Origin: Nonomuraea montanisoli
Lineage (GTDB): Bacteria > Actinomycetota > Actinomycetes > Streptosporangiales > Streptosporangiaceae
DNA length: 64,000 bases
Reading direction: 5' to 3'
NCBI RefSeq assembly: GCF_013363975.1
Contig: NZ_JABWGN010000017.1
Span: 175,250 to 239,249 of the forward strand
Part shown: in pieces, positions 23,194 through 32,633 of the stretch
Position numbering within the stretch: the stretch's first letter is position 1
Layout: every line of letters begins with the position of its first letter
Position numbers and translations under genes: made by a program
Notes under the pieces: model-generated
What the model was told of the DNA's origin: nothing
Seen by the model: the letters and a program-made list of their open reading frames with translations, nothing else
The model's database searches: none

Positions 23194-24606
23194 TCACGAC
23201 GGGTCCGGCACCCTGCCGGTCGCGACCACGTCCCGGTACCAGTGGGCGCTGTCCTTCCACGTCCGGTCCAGCGTCTCCCGGTCCACGTACACGATCCCGA
23301 ACCGCTTGGCGTACCCGCGCGCCCACTCGAAGTTGTCGATCAGCGACCACACGAAGTACCCCCGCACGTCCGCCCCCGCGTCGATCGCGTCCGCGACCGC
23401 CGTCAGGTGGCGGCGCAGGTAGTCGACGCGCCGCTCGTCGCGCACCCGGCCGTCGCCGTCGAGGACGTCGGCGAACGCCGCCCCGTTCTCGGTGACCACC
23501 AGCGGCAGCGCCGGGTAGTCGCCGTGCAGCCGCAGCAGCAGCTCGGTCAGTCCCGTCTCGTCGATGTTCCACCCCATCTCCGTGTACGGGCCGGGCTGCT
23601 GGACGAACTCGACGTCCTCGCAGGCGATCCACGGCGAGGCCGAGCCGTCGGCGTGCCCGTCGGCCGTCTCCCGGGGCGTCTCCCCGTCCCACCCGCGGAC
23701 CAGCACCGGGTTGTAGTAGTTGACCCCTAGCAGGTCCAGCGGCTGGCATGCGGTCGACTCGTCGGAGTCGCGGACGAACGCCCAGTCCGTGACCGAGGCC
23801 GTGGCCTCGATGAGGTCGCGCGGATAGGCGCCGTCGAGCATCGGCCCGAGGAAGGCCCGGTTGGCCAGCGCGTCGATGCGCCGCACCGCCTCGGCGTCCC
23901 GCTCGGAGACGCCCCGTACGTGGTGCAGGTTGAGCGTGACGGCGACCCGCGCCGGCGGCGCGGCGGTGGCGCGCAGCGCCTGGACGGCGAGCCCGTGCCC
24001 GAGGTTGAGGTGGTGGACGGCGGCCAGGGCGTCGGCCGGGTCGATACGGCCGGGCGCGTGCACGCCGGAGGCGTAGCCGAGGTAGGCCGAGCACCACGGC
24101 TCGTTGAGCGTGATCCAGGTGTGGACGCGGTCGCCGAGCGTCTCGCCCATCCGGTGGGCGTACTCGGCGAAGCGCAGCGCCGTGTCGCGGTGCGGCCAGC
24201 CCCCGGCCTCCTCCAGTTCCTGGGGCAGGTCCCAGTGGTAGAGGGTGGCGACCGGGGCGATGCCGCGCTCCAGCAGGCCGTCGACGAGCCGGGAGTAGAA
24301 GTCGAGGCCGCGCTGGTTGAGCCGGTCGCCGCCGCCGGGCAGGACCCGGGGCCAGGAGACGGAGAACCGGTAGGCGCCGACGCCCAGCCGGGCCAGGATG
24401 CCGAGGTCCTCCTCCAGCCGGTGGTAGTGGTCGCAGGCGACGTCACCGGTGTCGCCGCCGTCGACGCGGCCGGGGGTGTGGGAGAAGGTGTCCCAGATCG
24501 AGGGTCCGCGGCCGTCCTCGGCGGCGGCGCCCTCCACCTGGTAGGCGGCGGTGGCCGTGCCCCACAGGAAGTTCTCGGGGAAGGCGCGGGCTGGGGTGGT
24601 CGGCAT
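23194..24606 (-). CDS. beta-glucosidase, glycoside hydrolase family 1
   Basis: 470 residues, a full-length GH1 enzyme without a signal peptide, hence cytoplasmic hydrolysis of imported beta-glucosides such as cellobiose. The N-terminus FPENFLWGTATAAYQVEGA is typical. The acid/base glutamate is in TLNEPW and the nucleophile in VVTENGAA; the C-terminus carries YFVWSLIDNFEWARGY. ATG 24606 has AGGAG eleven bases upstream. It lies downstream of the decayed GH42 gene, whose promoter region carries a CebR-type box, so it may belong to the same cello-oligosaccharide-responsive unit. Confidence 0.93.
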   Translation of the reverse strand: MPTTPARAFPENFLWGTATAAYQVEGAAAEDGRGPSIWDTFSHTPGRVDGGDTGDVACDHYHRLEEDLGILARLGVGAYRFSVSWPRVLPGGGDRLNQRGLDFYSRLVDGLLERGIAPVATLYHWDLPQELEEAGGWPHRDTALRFAEYAHRMGETLGDRVHTWITLNEPWCSAYLGYASGVHAPGRIDPADALAAVHHLNLGHGLAVQALRATAAPPARVAVTLNLHHVRGVSERDAEAVRRIDALANRAFLGPMLDGAYPRDLIEATASVTDWAFVRDSDESTACQPLDLLGVNYYNPVLVRGWDGETPRETADGHADGSASPWIACEDVEFVQQPGPYTEMGWNIDETGLTELLLRLHGDYPALPLVVTENGAAFADVLDGDGRVRDERRVDYLRRHLTAVADAIDAGADVRGYFVWSLIDNFEWARGYAKRFGIVYVDRETLDRTWKDSAHWYRDVVATGRVPDPS

Positions 24607-24639
24607 CGAGGGATTCACTCCTAGAGGCGAGGGGGGAGG

Positions 24640-24805
24640 GCCTGCGTTGATGACGGAGGGGGAGGGATGGCCGGCCTTACGGAGGGCGCAGGGGCGAGAG
24701 GGGCGGCGGGGAGGTCGAGGAGGAGGCGGGGAGGGGACGGGGAGGGCGAGGGGGAGGGAGGAGGGAGGGGGAGGGGGAGGGCGAGGAGGAGCTGGGGGTC
24801 TTTGG
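24640..24805 (+). repeat. polypurine, G-run-rich tract
   Basis: In the 242-bp gap upstream of the beta-glucosidase, the plus strand is dominated by GGGGAGG/GAGGGAGGG blocks, densest at 24720-24800, where more than ten runs of three or more G occur. Such a tract could form G-quadruplex or triplex DNA. It is the template strand for the beta-glucosidase, so its mRNA leader would be C-rich. No gene is seen. Confidence 0.6.
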
Positions 24806-24848
24806 AATGCGGCGTCTGCGGAAGATACGCAGGTGATCCGGAAAGGTC

Positions 24849-26381
24849 TCAGGGGCGCAGGGCGACGACGGCACGCGCGCCCAGCGTCACCGCGTCCTCG
24901 ACCCGCGCCCCCGTCAGCAGGTCCTCGCCCGGCGCGGCGAGGGGCACACGGACTTCCCGGTCGCCGTGGTTGAGCAGGAACAGGACGGGCCCGCGGCGCA
25001 CCGCCTCGACGCCGGGCGGCGGCGGTCCGGGCAGCGCCCCGGACACTCCCGCGTCGGCCAGCGCCCGCCCGGTCAGCTCGGCCAGCGCGTCGTGGTCCGG
25101 GAGGGTGGCCACGTACCACGCGACGCCGGCCCCGGCGCGATGGCGCAGCACCGCGGGTGACCCGGCGAGCTCGCCCTCGGTGAAGACGGCCACCGGCTCG
25201 GCCCCCTCGGCCCGCATCAGCTCGGTCCACGTGTGGGCCTCGAACACGACACCGACTCCAGCCGGAGCTGCCCGGCGGGCTTGGGCAGGTTGTGCGCGCG
25301 CCAGTTGACCGCCGAGGCGGCCTGCTCCAGCAGCAGCCAGGGCCGGCCGCCGCCGAGGGAGCGGGTCAGGTCGTGGGTGAGCGCGGCCCGCACCGGGAAC
25401 AGCGGGTCGGCGGGGTCGGGGTACCAGTCGTTGGAGACGACGTCCTCCTCGGGCGCCCACCGCCAGGAGTCCACCGGCTTGAACAGGCCCATGAAGTTCG
25501 TCGTGACGGGGACGCCGGGGGTGTGCTCGCGCAGGACGTCGCGTTCGGCGCGGTAGTGATCCAGGAGGGCGTCGGAGCAGAAGCGCGCCCAGTCCAGCTT
25601 CTGCGTGGGGTTGACGAGGTACGGCGCGCGGCGCGGCGGGATGATCTCGGCCCAGTCGCCGTAGCGCTGGCTCCAGAACGTGGTGCCCCACGCCTCGTTG
25701 AGGCCGTCGAGGTCGCCGTGGCGCTCGCGCAGCCAGGCCCGGAACGCCTCGGCCGAGACGTCGCAGTGGCAGATCTGGCCGTACTCGTTGCCGACGTGCC
25801 ACAGGGCGAGCGCCGGGTGCCCGGCGTAGCGTCCGGCGAGATCGGCGACCAGGGCCAGGGCCCGCTCCCGGTAGACGGGGGAGGAGGGGCAGAACTGGTT
25901 GCGCGCGCCGTACCAGAGCCGGTGACCGGACTCGTCGACCGGCAGCGTCTCGGGCCGGCGGTGGCCCAGCCACGGCGGCGGCGAGGCGGTGGGGGTGGCC
26001 AGGTCCACGGCGATCCCCGCCTCGGCGAGCCGGCCGAGCACCCGGTCCAGCCAGCCGAAGTCGCGCGCCGGGCCGGGGCTCGATGCGCGCCCAGGCGAAG
26101 ACGCCGACGGTGACCAGGTTGACCCCGGCGGCCCGCATCAGCTCGACGTCCTCCACCCAGACGTGCTCGGGCCACTGCTCGGGGTTGTAGTCGCCGCCGA
26201 AGAGCAGCCCGCGCCCGGCGGTCAGGGTGTGAAGCCCCGGCCGCCCGTCACGGAGGTCCGGCCGCCCGGAGTGGAGGTCCGGTCGCCCGGACCCAAGGCC
26301 CGGCCGCCCGGAGTCGAGGCCCGGCCGTCCGGAGTCGAGGCCCGGCCGTCCGTCTCGGGGCGCGGTGGGTCGCCCTGCCAT
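24849..26381 (-). pseudogene. beta-galactosidase, glycoside hydrolase family 42, decayed
   Basis: The N-terminal GH42 start (FGGDYNPEQWPEHVW) is readable from ATG 26381. At about 26061-26072 one base is missing in a GCGCGCG run and the reading passes into another frame (LGRLAEAGIAVDL onward). That frame keeps the acid/base glutamate in WHVGNEYG and the nucleophile in LLLEQAASAVNW. Near 25243-25262, LRLESV jumps directly to VFEAHTWTELMRAEGAEPVA, a C-terminal segment. The usual roughly 200 residues between (rest of the barrel and trimerisation domain) are absent, and the frame returns to the first one. A GH42 enzyme has about 670 residues. The gene also has a 7-residue repeat insert at its start. 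It is most likely inactive. Confidence 0.8.
26235..26365 (-). repeat. coding minisatellite, 21-bp units
   Basis: Six to seven 21-bp units encode GRPGLDS-type heptapeptides (GRPGLDS, GRPGLDS, GRPGLGS, GRPDLHS, GRPDLRD, GRPGLHT) between the start codon and the GH42 domain. GH42 proteins normally begin directly at the barrel, so this is an added N-terminal array. Confidence 0.8.
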
Positions 26382-26507
26382 GCTCACGCTCCCGTCTCAT
26401 CGCCGGTACGGCTGGCGGAGGCGGGCCGTGGGCGGCCCTCCTGCTGGATGTCGAAACGCCTGGATGTCGCAACGCCTGGATGTCGAAACGCTTCGATGAA
26501 GAGGAAT

Positions 26508-26521
26508 TGGAAGCGCTCCCA
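26508..26521 (-). promoter_or_regulatory. CebR-type operator upstream of the GH42/GH1 genes
   Basis: On the minus strand the sequence reads TGGGAGCGCTTCCA, one base from the palindrome TGGGAGCGCTCCCA bound by CebR/CelR repressors of cellulose utilisation in streptomycetes and relatives. It lies 127 bases upstream of the GH42 start codon. No cebR gene is in the window, so the regulator would act in trans. Confidence 0.7.
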
Positions 26522-26560
26522 AAACGTACGGGCGGGACAAAGCGGATGTCAATGGCGGAG

Positions 26561-27466
26561 TCAGGCCCCCGCCACCTTCAGCCCGGCCGCGAGGATCTTC
26601 TCCAGCCGCGCCACGTGCTCCGGCGACGGGTCCACCAGCGGCGCCCGCACCCCGCCCACGTCCGTCCCGCGCAGCCGCACCCCGGCCTTGACCAGCGACA
26701 CCGCGTACCCGGGGACCAGGTCGCGCAGCTCCACCAGCGGCAGGTAGAAGGAGGTCAGCAGGCGCCGGGAGCGCTCCTCGTCGCCCGCCGTCACGGCGTC
26801 GTGGAAGGCCAGCGCGATCTCCGGCGCGAACGCGAACACGGCGCTGGAGTACAGCGTCACCCCGATCCCCCGGTAGGCCGGCACGGTCAGCTCCGCCGTG
26901 GGCAGGCCGTTGAAGAACGTGAACGGCCGTCCGGTGGACCGGCGCACGGTCAGGATGATGCGCTGGAGCAGGTCGAAGTCGCCCAGCCCGTCCTTGAACC
27001 CGATCACCTCCGGGAGCTGCGCCAGCTCGGCCACCGCGGCCGGGGTGAAGCGCGCCGTGCCCCGCTGGTAGACGATGACGGGCAGCCCCGTCTCCCGGGT
27101 CACCTCGCGGACGTAGCGCACCAGGCCGCCGGGCGGCCCGCTGACGAGGTACGGCGGCATGACCAGCAGCCCGTCGGCGCCCTCGTCGGCCGCGGCCCGC
27201 GCGGTGGCCCTGGCCGAGGCCGGCACGCCGCCCGCGCCCGCGAAGACGGGGACGCGCCCCGCGGCGGCGGCCACGGCGGTGCGCACCACCGCGCGGTGCT
27301 CGGCGAGGTCGAGCGCGTTGAACTCGCCTGTGCCGCACGCGGCGAACACTCCTCCCGCCCCGGCCGCGACCCCGCCGGCGACGTGGCCGGCGAGGACGTC
27401 CTCGGCGACGCCGCCGTCGGCCCCGAAGGGGGTCACGGGAAAGAAGAGAACACCATCGAGCCGCAT
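26561..27466 (-). CDS. kdgD: 5-dehydro-4-deoxyglucarate dehydratase
   Basis: 301 residues of the DapA/NAL aldolase superfamily. It dehydrates and decarboxylates 5-dehydro-4-deoxyglucarate to 2-oxoglutarate semialdehyde. The Schiff-base lysine is in IGFKDGLGD. CGTGEF replaces the GTTGE of DapA, and FFNGLPTAE and LYSSAVFAFAPEIA are typical of KDG dehydratases. AAAGGA precedes the ATG. It starts 12 bases after the iclR stop, so the two form an operon behind the paired operators at 28270-28304. A second copy is encoded at 41181-42089. Confidence 0.9.
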   Translation of the reverse strand: MRLDGVLFFPVTPFGADGGVAEDVLAGHVAGGVAAGAGGVFAACGTGEFNALDLAEHRAVVRTAVAAAAGRVPVFAGAGGVPASARATARAAADEGADGLLVMPPYLVSGPPGGLVRYVREVTRETGLPVIVYQRGTARFTPAAVAELAQLPEVIGFKDGLGDFDLLQRIILTVRRSTGRPFTFFNGLPTAELTVPAYRGIGVTLYSSAVFAFAPEIALAFHDAVTAGDEERSRRLLTSFYLPLVELRDLVPGYAVSLVKAGVRLRGTDVGGVRAPLVDPSPEHVARLEKILAAGLKVAGA

Positions 27467-27478
27467 GAACGGTCCTTT

Positions 27479-28246
27479 CTAGCGGATGCCCTCCCGCCGG
27501 AGGGTGGCGGACAGCGTGCGGGTGTGCCTGATCACCGCTTCGGTGACCTTGGAGACCTCGGCCGGCGACATCCCCGCCGGCATCGAGCAACTGATCGCGT
27601 CCGTGGCGGGGATCCGGTAGTCGACGGCCACCGCCACGCACGCGACGCCGGGCGTGCCCTGCTCGCGCTCGTAGGCGAAGCCCCGGGTGCGGACCTGGTC
27701 GAGCTCGCCGGTGAGCTTGGCCAGGTCGGTGATCGTGTGCGAGGTCATCGACGTCAGGGGGGCGGGCAGCAGGGCCGCCACCTCGTCGTCCGTGAGCTGG
27801 GCGAGCAGCGCCTGGCCGAGCGCCGTGACGTGGGCGGGCAGCCGCCGGCCCACCCGCGGGATCACGTGGTGCGCCTCGCGCGACTCGCGGGTCGCCAGGT
27901 AGATCACGTGGGACTCGTCGCGGCGGGCGAAGTGGGCGGTCTGGCCGATCTCCGCGCGCAGGTCCTCCAGGGTCTGCTGCGCGAACGGCAGCGCCGGGTC
28001 CTTGTCGAGGTAGGCGGTGCCGGTCAGCAGCGCGTGCGGCCCGATGCCGAACGCCCCGCGGCCCGAGTCGGTCTCGACCCACTTGAGCTCCACCAGCGTG
28101 CGCATGAGCGCGTGCAGGCTGCTGCGCGGGAAGCCGGTGCGTTGCTGGAGCTCCGACAGCGTCAGGGTGTCCGGCGAGGCGGCCAGGGCCTCCAGGATGC
28201 GGACGGTCCGTTCGGCGGACTTGACGAGCTGCGGCTCCATGTTCAT
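27479..28246 (-). CDS. IclR family transcriptional regulator of uronate catabolism
   Basis: 255 residues from ATG 28246 (MNMEPQLVKSAERTVRILEAL); an upstream in-frame start at 28300 would overlap the operator and is less likely. The N-terminal winged helix spans about residues 8-65 (LTLSELQQRTGFPRSSLHAL). The effector domain carries the usual GQTAHFARRDESHVIYL, ALGQALLA and PGVACVAVAV motifs. IclR proteins commonly sense aromatic or sugar acids and bind paired palindromes. It is in an operon with kdgD and lies at the centre of the set of genes sharing the GTYCA-N6-TGRAC boxes, so it is the presumed regulator of all of them. Confidence 0.88.
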   Translation of the reverse strand: MNMEPQLVKSAERTVRILEALAASPDTLTLSELQQRTGFPRSSLHALMRTLVELKWVETDSGRGAFGIGPHALLTGTAYLDKDPALPFAQQTLEDLRAEIGQTAHFARRDESHVIYLATRESREAHHVIPRVGRRLPAHVTALGQALLAQLTDDEVAALLPAPLTSMTSHTITDLAKLTGELDQVRTRGFAYEREQGTPGVACVAVAVDYRIPATDAISCSMPAGMSPAEVSKVTEAVIRHTRTLSATLRREGIR

Positions 28247-28269
28247 CCCATCTCGGCGACGCTCCACGG

Positions 28270-28304
28270 GTTCAGAATATTGGATGCCGTCCACGTACAT
28301 GAAC
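28270..28304. promoter_or_regulatory. paired operator upstream of iclR-kdgD
   Basis: Site A, GTTCA-GAATAT-TGGAT, spans 28270-28285; site B, GTCCA-CGTACA-TGAAC, spans 28289-28304. Centres are 19 bp apart, as at the gudD and transporter promoters. They sit between the end of the permease gene (28307) and the iclR start (28246), implying a separate, autoregulated promoter for iclR-kdgD. Confidence 0.65.
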
Positions 28305-28306
28305 GC

Positions 28307-29166
<860 letters not shown>

Positions 29167-29170
<4 letters not shown>

Positions 29171-30099
29171 GCCGCCTGCCTCCTGCGCATGACCTGGACC
29201 AGGACGGTGAGCAACAGCGTGGCGACGAACAGCAGGATGCCGCCCGCCGACGCCACGCCCAGCTCGCCCTTCTGGAAGCCGAGCTTGTAGACCAGCGTCA
29301 TGAGCACCTCGGAGGAGCCGTTCGGCCCGCCGTTGGTCAGGACGTACACCTCGACGAAGACCCGCAGGCCGCGGATCGCCGCCAGCGTGAACAGGATCCA
29401 GAACACCGGCCGCAGCGCCGGCAGCGTGATGTGCCGCAGCCGCTTCCAGGTGGTCGCGCCGTCCACGGCGGCGGCCTCGTAGAGCGAGCGGTCCACGCCC
29501 ACGAGCCCCGCCAGGAAGATCATCATGTCGTACGGCGTGCCGCGCCAGACGCTCATGCCCATGATCGACAGCAGCGAGGAGTGCTCGCTGGCCAGGAACG
29601 GCTGCGGGTCGCCGCCGAACCAGCCGAGGATGCTGTTGATCATGCCGGTGTCGCCGGGGTGGTACATGATCCGCCACACCTCGGCCACGACCGCCATCGT
29701 GGTCACGACCGGGAGGAACGCGGCGGTCCTGACGAACCACAGGTAGCGGGCCGGCCCCTCGATGAGCAGGGCCAGCGCCAGGCCGAGCACGAGCGAGCCG
29801 GCCGTGGTGCCGAGCGCCAGCACCGCGCTGTGCCGGATCGCCGCGATGAACGCCTCGTCGGTGAGGATCGTCCGGTAGTTGTCGAAACCCACCCACGTGC
29901 TGTCGAGGTAGCGGATCTCCTGGAAGCTCATCACCAGGCCCTTGGCCATGGGGATGAACTTGAAGTAGAGGAACAGCAGCAGGGCGGGCGCCAGGAACGC
30001 CCACGCGACGAGCGTCCCCCGCCGCCGCACCCTCCTGGGGCGGCGGCGGGAGGCGGCCGGGGCGGGCGGCGCCTGCGTCAGCGTCACGCTCGGGCTCAT
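29167..30099 (-). CDS. sugar ABC transporter permease (MalF type)
   Basis: 310 residues from ATG 30099 (MSPSVTLTQ), two bases beyond the binding-protein stop, with AGAAGG upstream. A basic N-terminal tail (SRRRPRRVRRRG) precedes six helices. The EAA motif is YEAAAVDGATTWKRLRHITLP, and the periplasmic-side NGGPNGSSEVLMTLVYKLGF is characteristic. It is coupled to the MalG-type permease by an ATGA overlap. Confidence 0.93.
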
Positions 30100-30101
30100 G
30101 C

Positions 30102-31411
30102 TCAGGAGGCCTTCTGCGACTGCAGTTCCTGGTTCAGCTTCGTGTTCAGGGCCTCCATCGCGCTCCTGACGTCGGCGGAGCAGTCGGCCCACACCGTGTT
30201 GATCGCGTCGGCCGAGGTCTGCCGGATGGGCGCCCAGTTCGGCACCGGCGGCGCGTAGACGGCGTTGGCGTAGGACTCCTGGAAGACCTTCCAGCGCGGG
30301 TCCTGCCGCTCGGCGGCCATGTCGATCTGGGTGTTCACCGGCGGCGGACGATGACGCCGTCGGCGTCCTTGTTCATGCCGATCCGCTGGCCGTCGGCGGA
30401 GGCGGCGTACTCGGCGAACGTGCGTTGCCCCTCCTCGTTGTCCGAGCCGGCCATGAGGTAGACGTTCTCGCCCTCGCCCAGGGTGCCGGGGCCGCCGGAC
30501 GGGCCCTTGGGCACGGGGACGACCTCGATCTTGTCGGTGCCGACGTTCTTGACGAAGCGGGCCAGCACGTACGGACCGACCAGGTAGATGCCGCCCTGGC
30601 CCTTCTCGAACACCTCGTGGGTGACGGTCGTGTCGTTGCTGACCGCGCCGGGGTTGACGGTTTTGGTCCTGCAGAACTGGTCCTGGAGGTACTGCACCGC
30701 CTCGACCGTCCTCGGGTCGTCGACCGTGGCGGTGAACTTGCCGGGGGCCGTCGCCTTCACGAAGTCGCCGCCGTTGGCGTAGATGAGGGAGGAGGCGTAC
30801 CAGGAGGCGTAGCCGCGCTTGGTGCCGCCGGGGATGACGAGGCCGGCCGTGTCCTTCTTGCCGTCGCCGTCGGGGTCCTTGTCGGTGAACGCCTGGGCGA
30901 GCTTGGTGAGGTCCTCCCACGTCTTCGGCGTGTCGAGGCCGACCTTCTCCCGCCAGTCCTTGCGGATGATGAGCGCGAACGCCTGGGCGGAGAACGGCAC
31001 GGCGTAGTACTTGCCGTCGCCGGCCTGGGCCGCCTTCCACGCGAGGTCGGACAGCTTGTCGCCGCCGGCCAGCTTGGCCTTGTCCACCTCGCGGATCCAG
31101 CCCTGGGTGTGCATGGTGCCGAGCTGCGCGGTGTCGTTGATGACGATGTCCGGCAGCTTGCGCTGCGCCGCCTGCTGCTGGAGCTTCGTCTCGAAGTCGT
31201 CGAAGATCGCGACCACCTTGGTCTTGATCCCGCTGGCCTTGGTGAAGGCGTCGGCGAGCTTGACGGCCGTCTTCGCGGAGGCGGAGTCGGGCTGCTGCCT
31301 GATCCAGATCTCCAACGCGTCGTCGCCCGAGCCGGATCCCCCGGAGCCGCAGCCTGTCAGCGTGACGGCCAGGGTCGCCGCGAGCGCGACCCCGAGCAGT
31401 TGGCGTGACAT
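30102..31411 (-). pseudogene. sugar ABC transporter substrate-binding lipoprotein, with one frameshift
   Basis: The lipoprotein signal (lipobox LTGC, C21) and binding-protein body are intact from ATG 31411 for 358 residues, ending in DADGVIVRRR. The frame then closes, while the expected C-terminus (PVNTQIDMAAERQDPRW through LNQELQSQKAS) continues in another frame to 30102. A single base appears missing in the CGCCGCCGG run at about 30337-30350. The repaired protein would have about 436 residues, normal for the family. Either a true recent mutation or a sequencing error in a GC run would explain it. First gene of the importer operon; the paired operator lies directly upstream. Confidence 0.85.
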
Positions 31412-31424
31412 AAGACCGCCTCCT

Positions 31425-31459
31425 GTTCACAGATGTGGACGAGTGTCGCCCATGTGAAG
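31425..31459. promoter_or_regulatory. paired operator upstream of the uronate importer operon
   Basis: GTTCA-CAGATG-TGGAC (31425-31440) is a strong match to the GTYCA-N6-TGRAC consensus. 19 bp further, TGTCG-CCCATG-TGAAG (31444-31459) keeps one good half. Both lie between the likely transcription start and the start codon of the binding-protein gene. Confidence 0.6.
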
Positions 31460-31462
31460 CTC

Positions 31463-31498
31463 GTTCTGGTGACGGTAACGAGTGACCCAGATCACGGT
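31463..31498 (-). promoter_or_regulatory. promoter of the uronate importer operon with an overlapping CRP-like box
   Basis: On the minus strand TTGACC and TACCGT are 18 bases apart, a good sigma-A-type pair, placing transcription start just before the paired operator. GTGA-CCCAGA-TCAC (31482-31495), a match to the core of the CRP/GlxR palindrome, lies in the spacer next to the -35. This suggests possible catabolite control in addition to the IclR sites. Confidence 0.45.
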
Positions 31499-31502
31499 CA
31501 AG

Positions 31503-31537
31503 ATTCAAGAATGTGAATTCGAGGCAGAAGTGTGTAC
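31503..31537. promoter_or_regulatory. paired operator upstream of the uronate dehydrogenase gene
   Basis: ATTCA-AGAATG-TGAAT (31503-31518) has perfectly symmetric arms. 19 bp downstream lies AGGCA-GAAGTG-TGTAC (31522-31537), a weaker copy that reaches the Shine-Dalgarno sequence of the gene. The spacing matches the other sites. Confidence 0.5.
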
Positions 31538-31546
31538 AAGGGAGCC

Positions 31547-32347
31547 ATGCGCATTCTCATGACCGGCGCGGCCGGCAAGGTCGGCACGCTGCTCCGCCCC
31601 CGCCTGGCCCGCGACGGCCGCGTCCTCCGCCTGTCCGACCTGCGACCGGTCGATCCGCCGCCCGGCGCGGGCGAGGAGGAGGTGCCGGCCGACCTGGCCG
31701 ATCCCGCCGCGATGGCCGCCGCCATGAAGGGCGTCGACGCCGTGCTCCATCTCGGCGGCCAGAGCCGCGAGCACCCGTGGGCCGACATCGTGCGGGCCAA
31801 CATGGACGGCACCCACGTGCTGCTGGAGGCCGCCCGGGAGGAGGGCGTGCGGCACGTCGTGATGATGGGCAGCCACCACGCCGCCGGATTCCACACCCGC
31901 CCGCCCGGCGGCGCCGACCTGCCCGACTACGCCTTTCCCCGCCCCGACACCTTCTACGGCGTCAGCAAGGTCGTCATGGAGGCGCTCGGCAGCCTCTACC
32001 ACGACCGCTTCGGCATGAACGTGACCGTGGTCCGGCTGGGCACCTGCAACGAGGCGTCCGCCGACACGCGCGGCCTGGCCACCTGGATCTCGCCCGACGA
32101 CCTGGCCCGGCTGGTGGAGGCCGCGTTCACCGCGCCGGGCCACCACGTCGTCTGGGGCGTCTCCGACAACACCCGGCGCTGGTGGTCGCTCGACGAGGCC
32201 CGCTCCATCGGCTACGTCTCCCGGGACGACTCGGAGTCCCACGCCGCCCCGCTCCTCGCCGAGCAGGGCGAGCCGGACCTCACCGAGCCGCTCCACGACC
32301 GGGCGGGCGGCGTCTTCACGCTGAAGGAGCTGGGCGGCACGTGGTGA
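31547..32347 (+). CDS. udh: uronate dehydrogenase
   Basis: 266 residues of the extended short-chain dehydrogenase family. It oxidises D-glucuronate or D-galacturonate with NAD to the aldarolactone, the entry to glucarate/galactarate. The Rossmann motif is TGAAGKVG near residue 6, the catalytic pair is YGVSK, and LHLGGQS, HVVWGVSDNTRRWW and IGYVSRDDSE follow the pattern of characterised uronate dehydrogenases. AAGGGAG precedes ATG 31547. It is divergent from the importer, and both sides carry the paired operators. Confidence 0.88.
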   Translation: MRILMTGAAGKVGTLLRPRLARDGRVLRLSDLRPVDPPPGAGEEEVPADLADPAAMAAAMKGVDAVLHLGGQSREHPWADIVRANMDGTHVLLEAAREEGVRHVVMMGSHHAAGFHTRPPGGADLPDYAFPRPDTFYGVSKVVMEALGSLYHDRFGMNVTVVRLGTCNEASADTRGLATWISPDDLARLVEAAFTAPGHHVVWGVSDNTRRWWSLDEARSIGYVSRDDSESHAAPLLAEQGEPDLTEPLHDRAGGVFTLKELGGTW

Positions 32348-32362
32348 CCGGCGGGGCCTGAC

Positions 32363-32390
32363 CCGGCGAGGGTTCCACGGCTCTCGCCGG
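32363..32390 (+). terminator. hairpin after udh
   Basis: CCGGCGAG (32363-32370) pairs with CTCGCCGG (32383-32390) around a 12-base loop, 16 bases after the udh stop. There is no T-run. Confidence 0.45.
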
Positions 32391-32426
32391 CCACGGTCCG
32401 TAACCATCCTTCGGCCTTCGCAAACA

Positions 32427-32440
32427 TGCAACCGGTTGTA
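32427..32440 (+). promoter_or_regulatory. LacI-type operator upstream of the second sugar importer
   Basis: TGCAACCGGTTGTA, with the core GCAACCGGTTG shared with the perfect box at 43007-43018. It lies about 120 bases upstream of the promoter of the importer operon. The presumed ligand protein is the LacI repressor at 43198. Confidence 0.65.
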
Positions 32441-32515
32441 GTCCAGAGGCGCAGGAGCCCAAAACGTTAACTGATCTCCGTGCTCTGCTTCACCTGCGTG
32501 AGCTGGGGTTTTCGA

Positions 32516-32535
32516 GTTAACGATATATCGGTAAC
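32516..32535 (+). promoter_or_regulatory. 20-bp near-perfect palindrome, unassigned operator
   Basis: GTTAACGATATATCGGTAAC is symmetric at 18 of 20 positions, centred on CGATATATCG. It lies 24 bases upstream of the -35 of the importer promoter and is different from the LacI box. Such A/T-rich palindromes are rare in this DNA. The cognate regulator is unknown. Confidence 0.55.
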
Positions 32536-32558
32536 GGGTTTGTAACGCCTGCAAAGGG

Positions 32559-32586
32559 TTGACGAAACTTTTCGCATCCCTATAGG
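32559..32586 (+). promoter_or_regulatory. promoter of the second sugar importer operon
   Basis: TTGACG (32559-32564), a 16-base spacer and TATAGG (32581-32586). Transcription would start about 40 bases before the first permease codon. Confidence 0.55.
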
Positions 32587-32633
32587 AAGGCGCTATCCGA
32601 TCCCGCGGTGCCGGGGAGGCCCTGGAATGAGGG

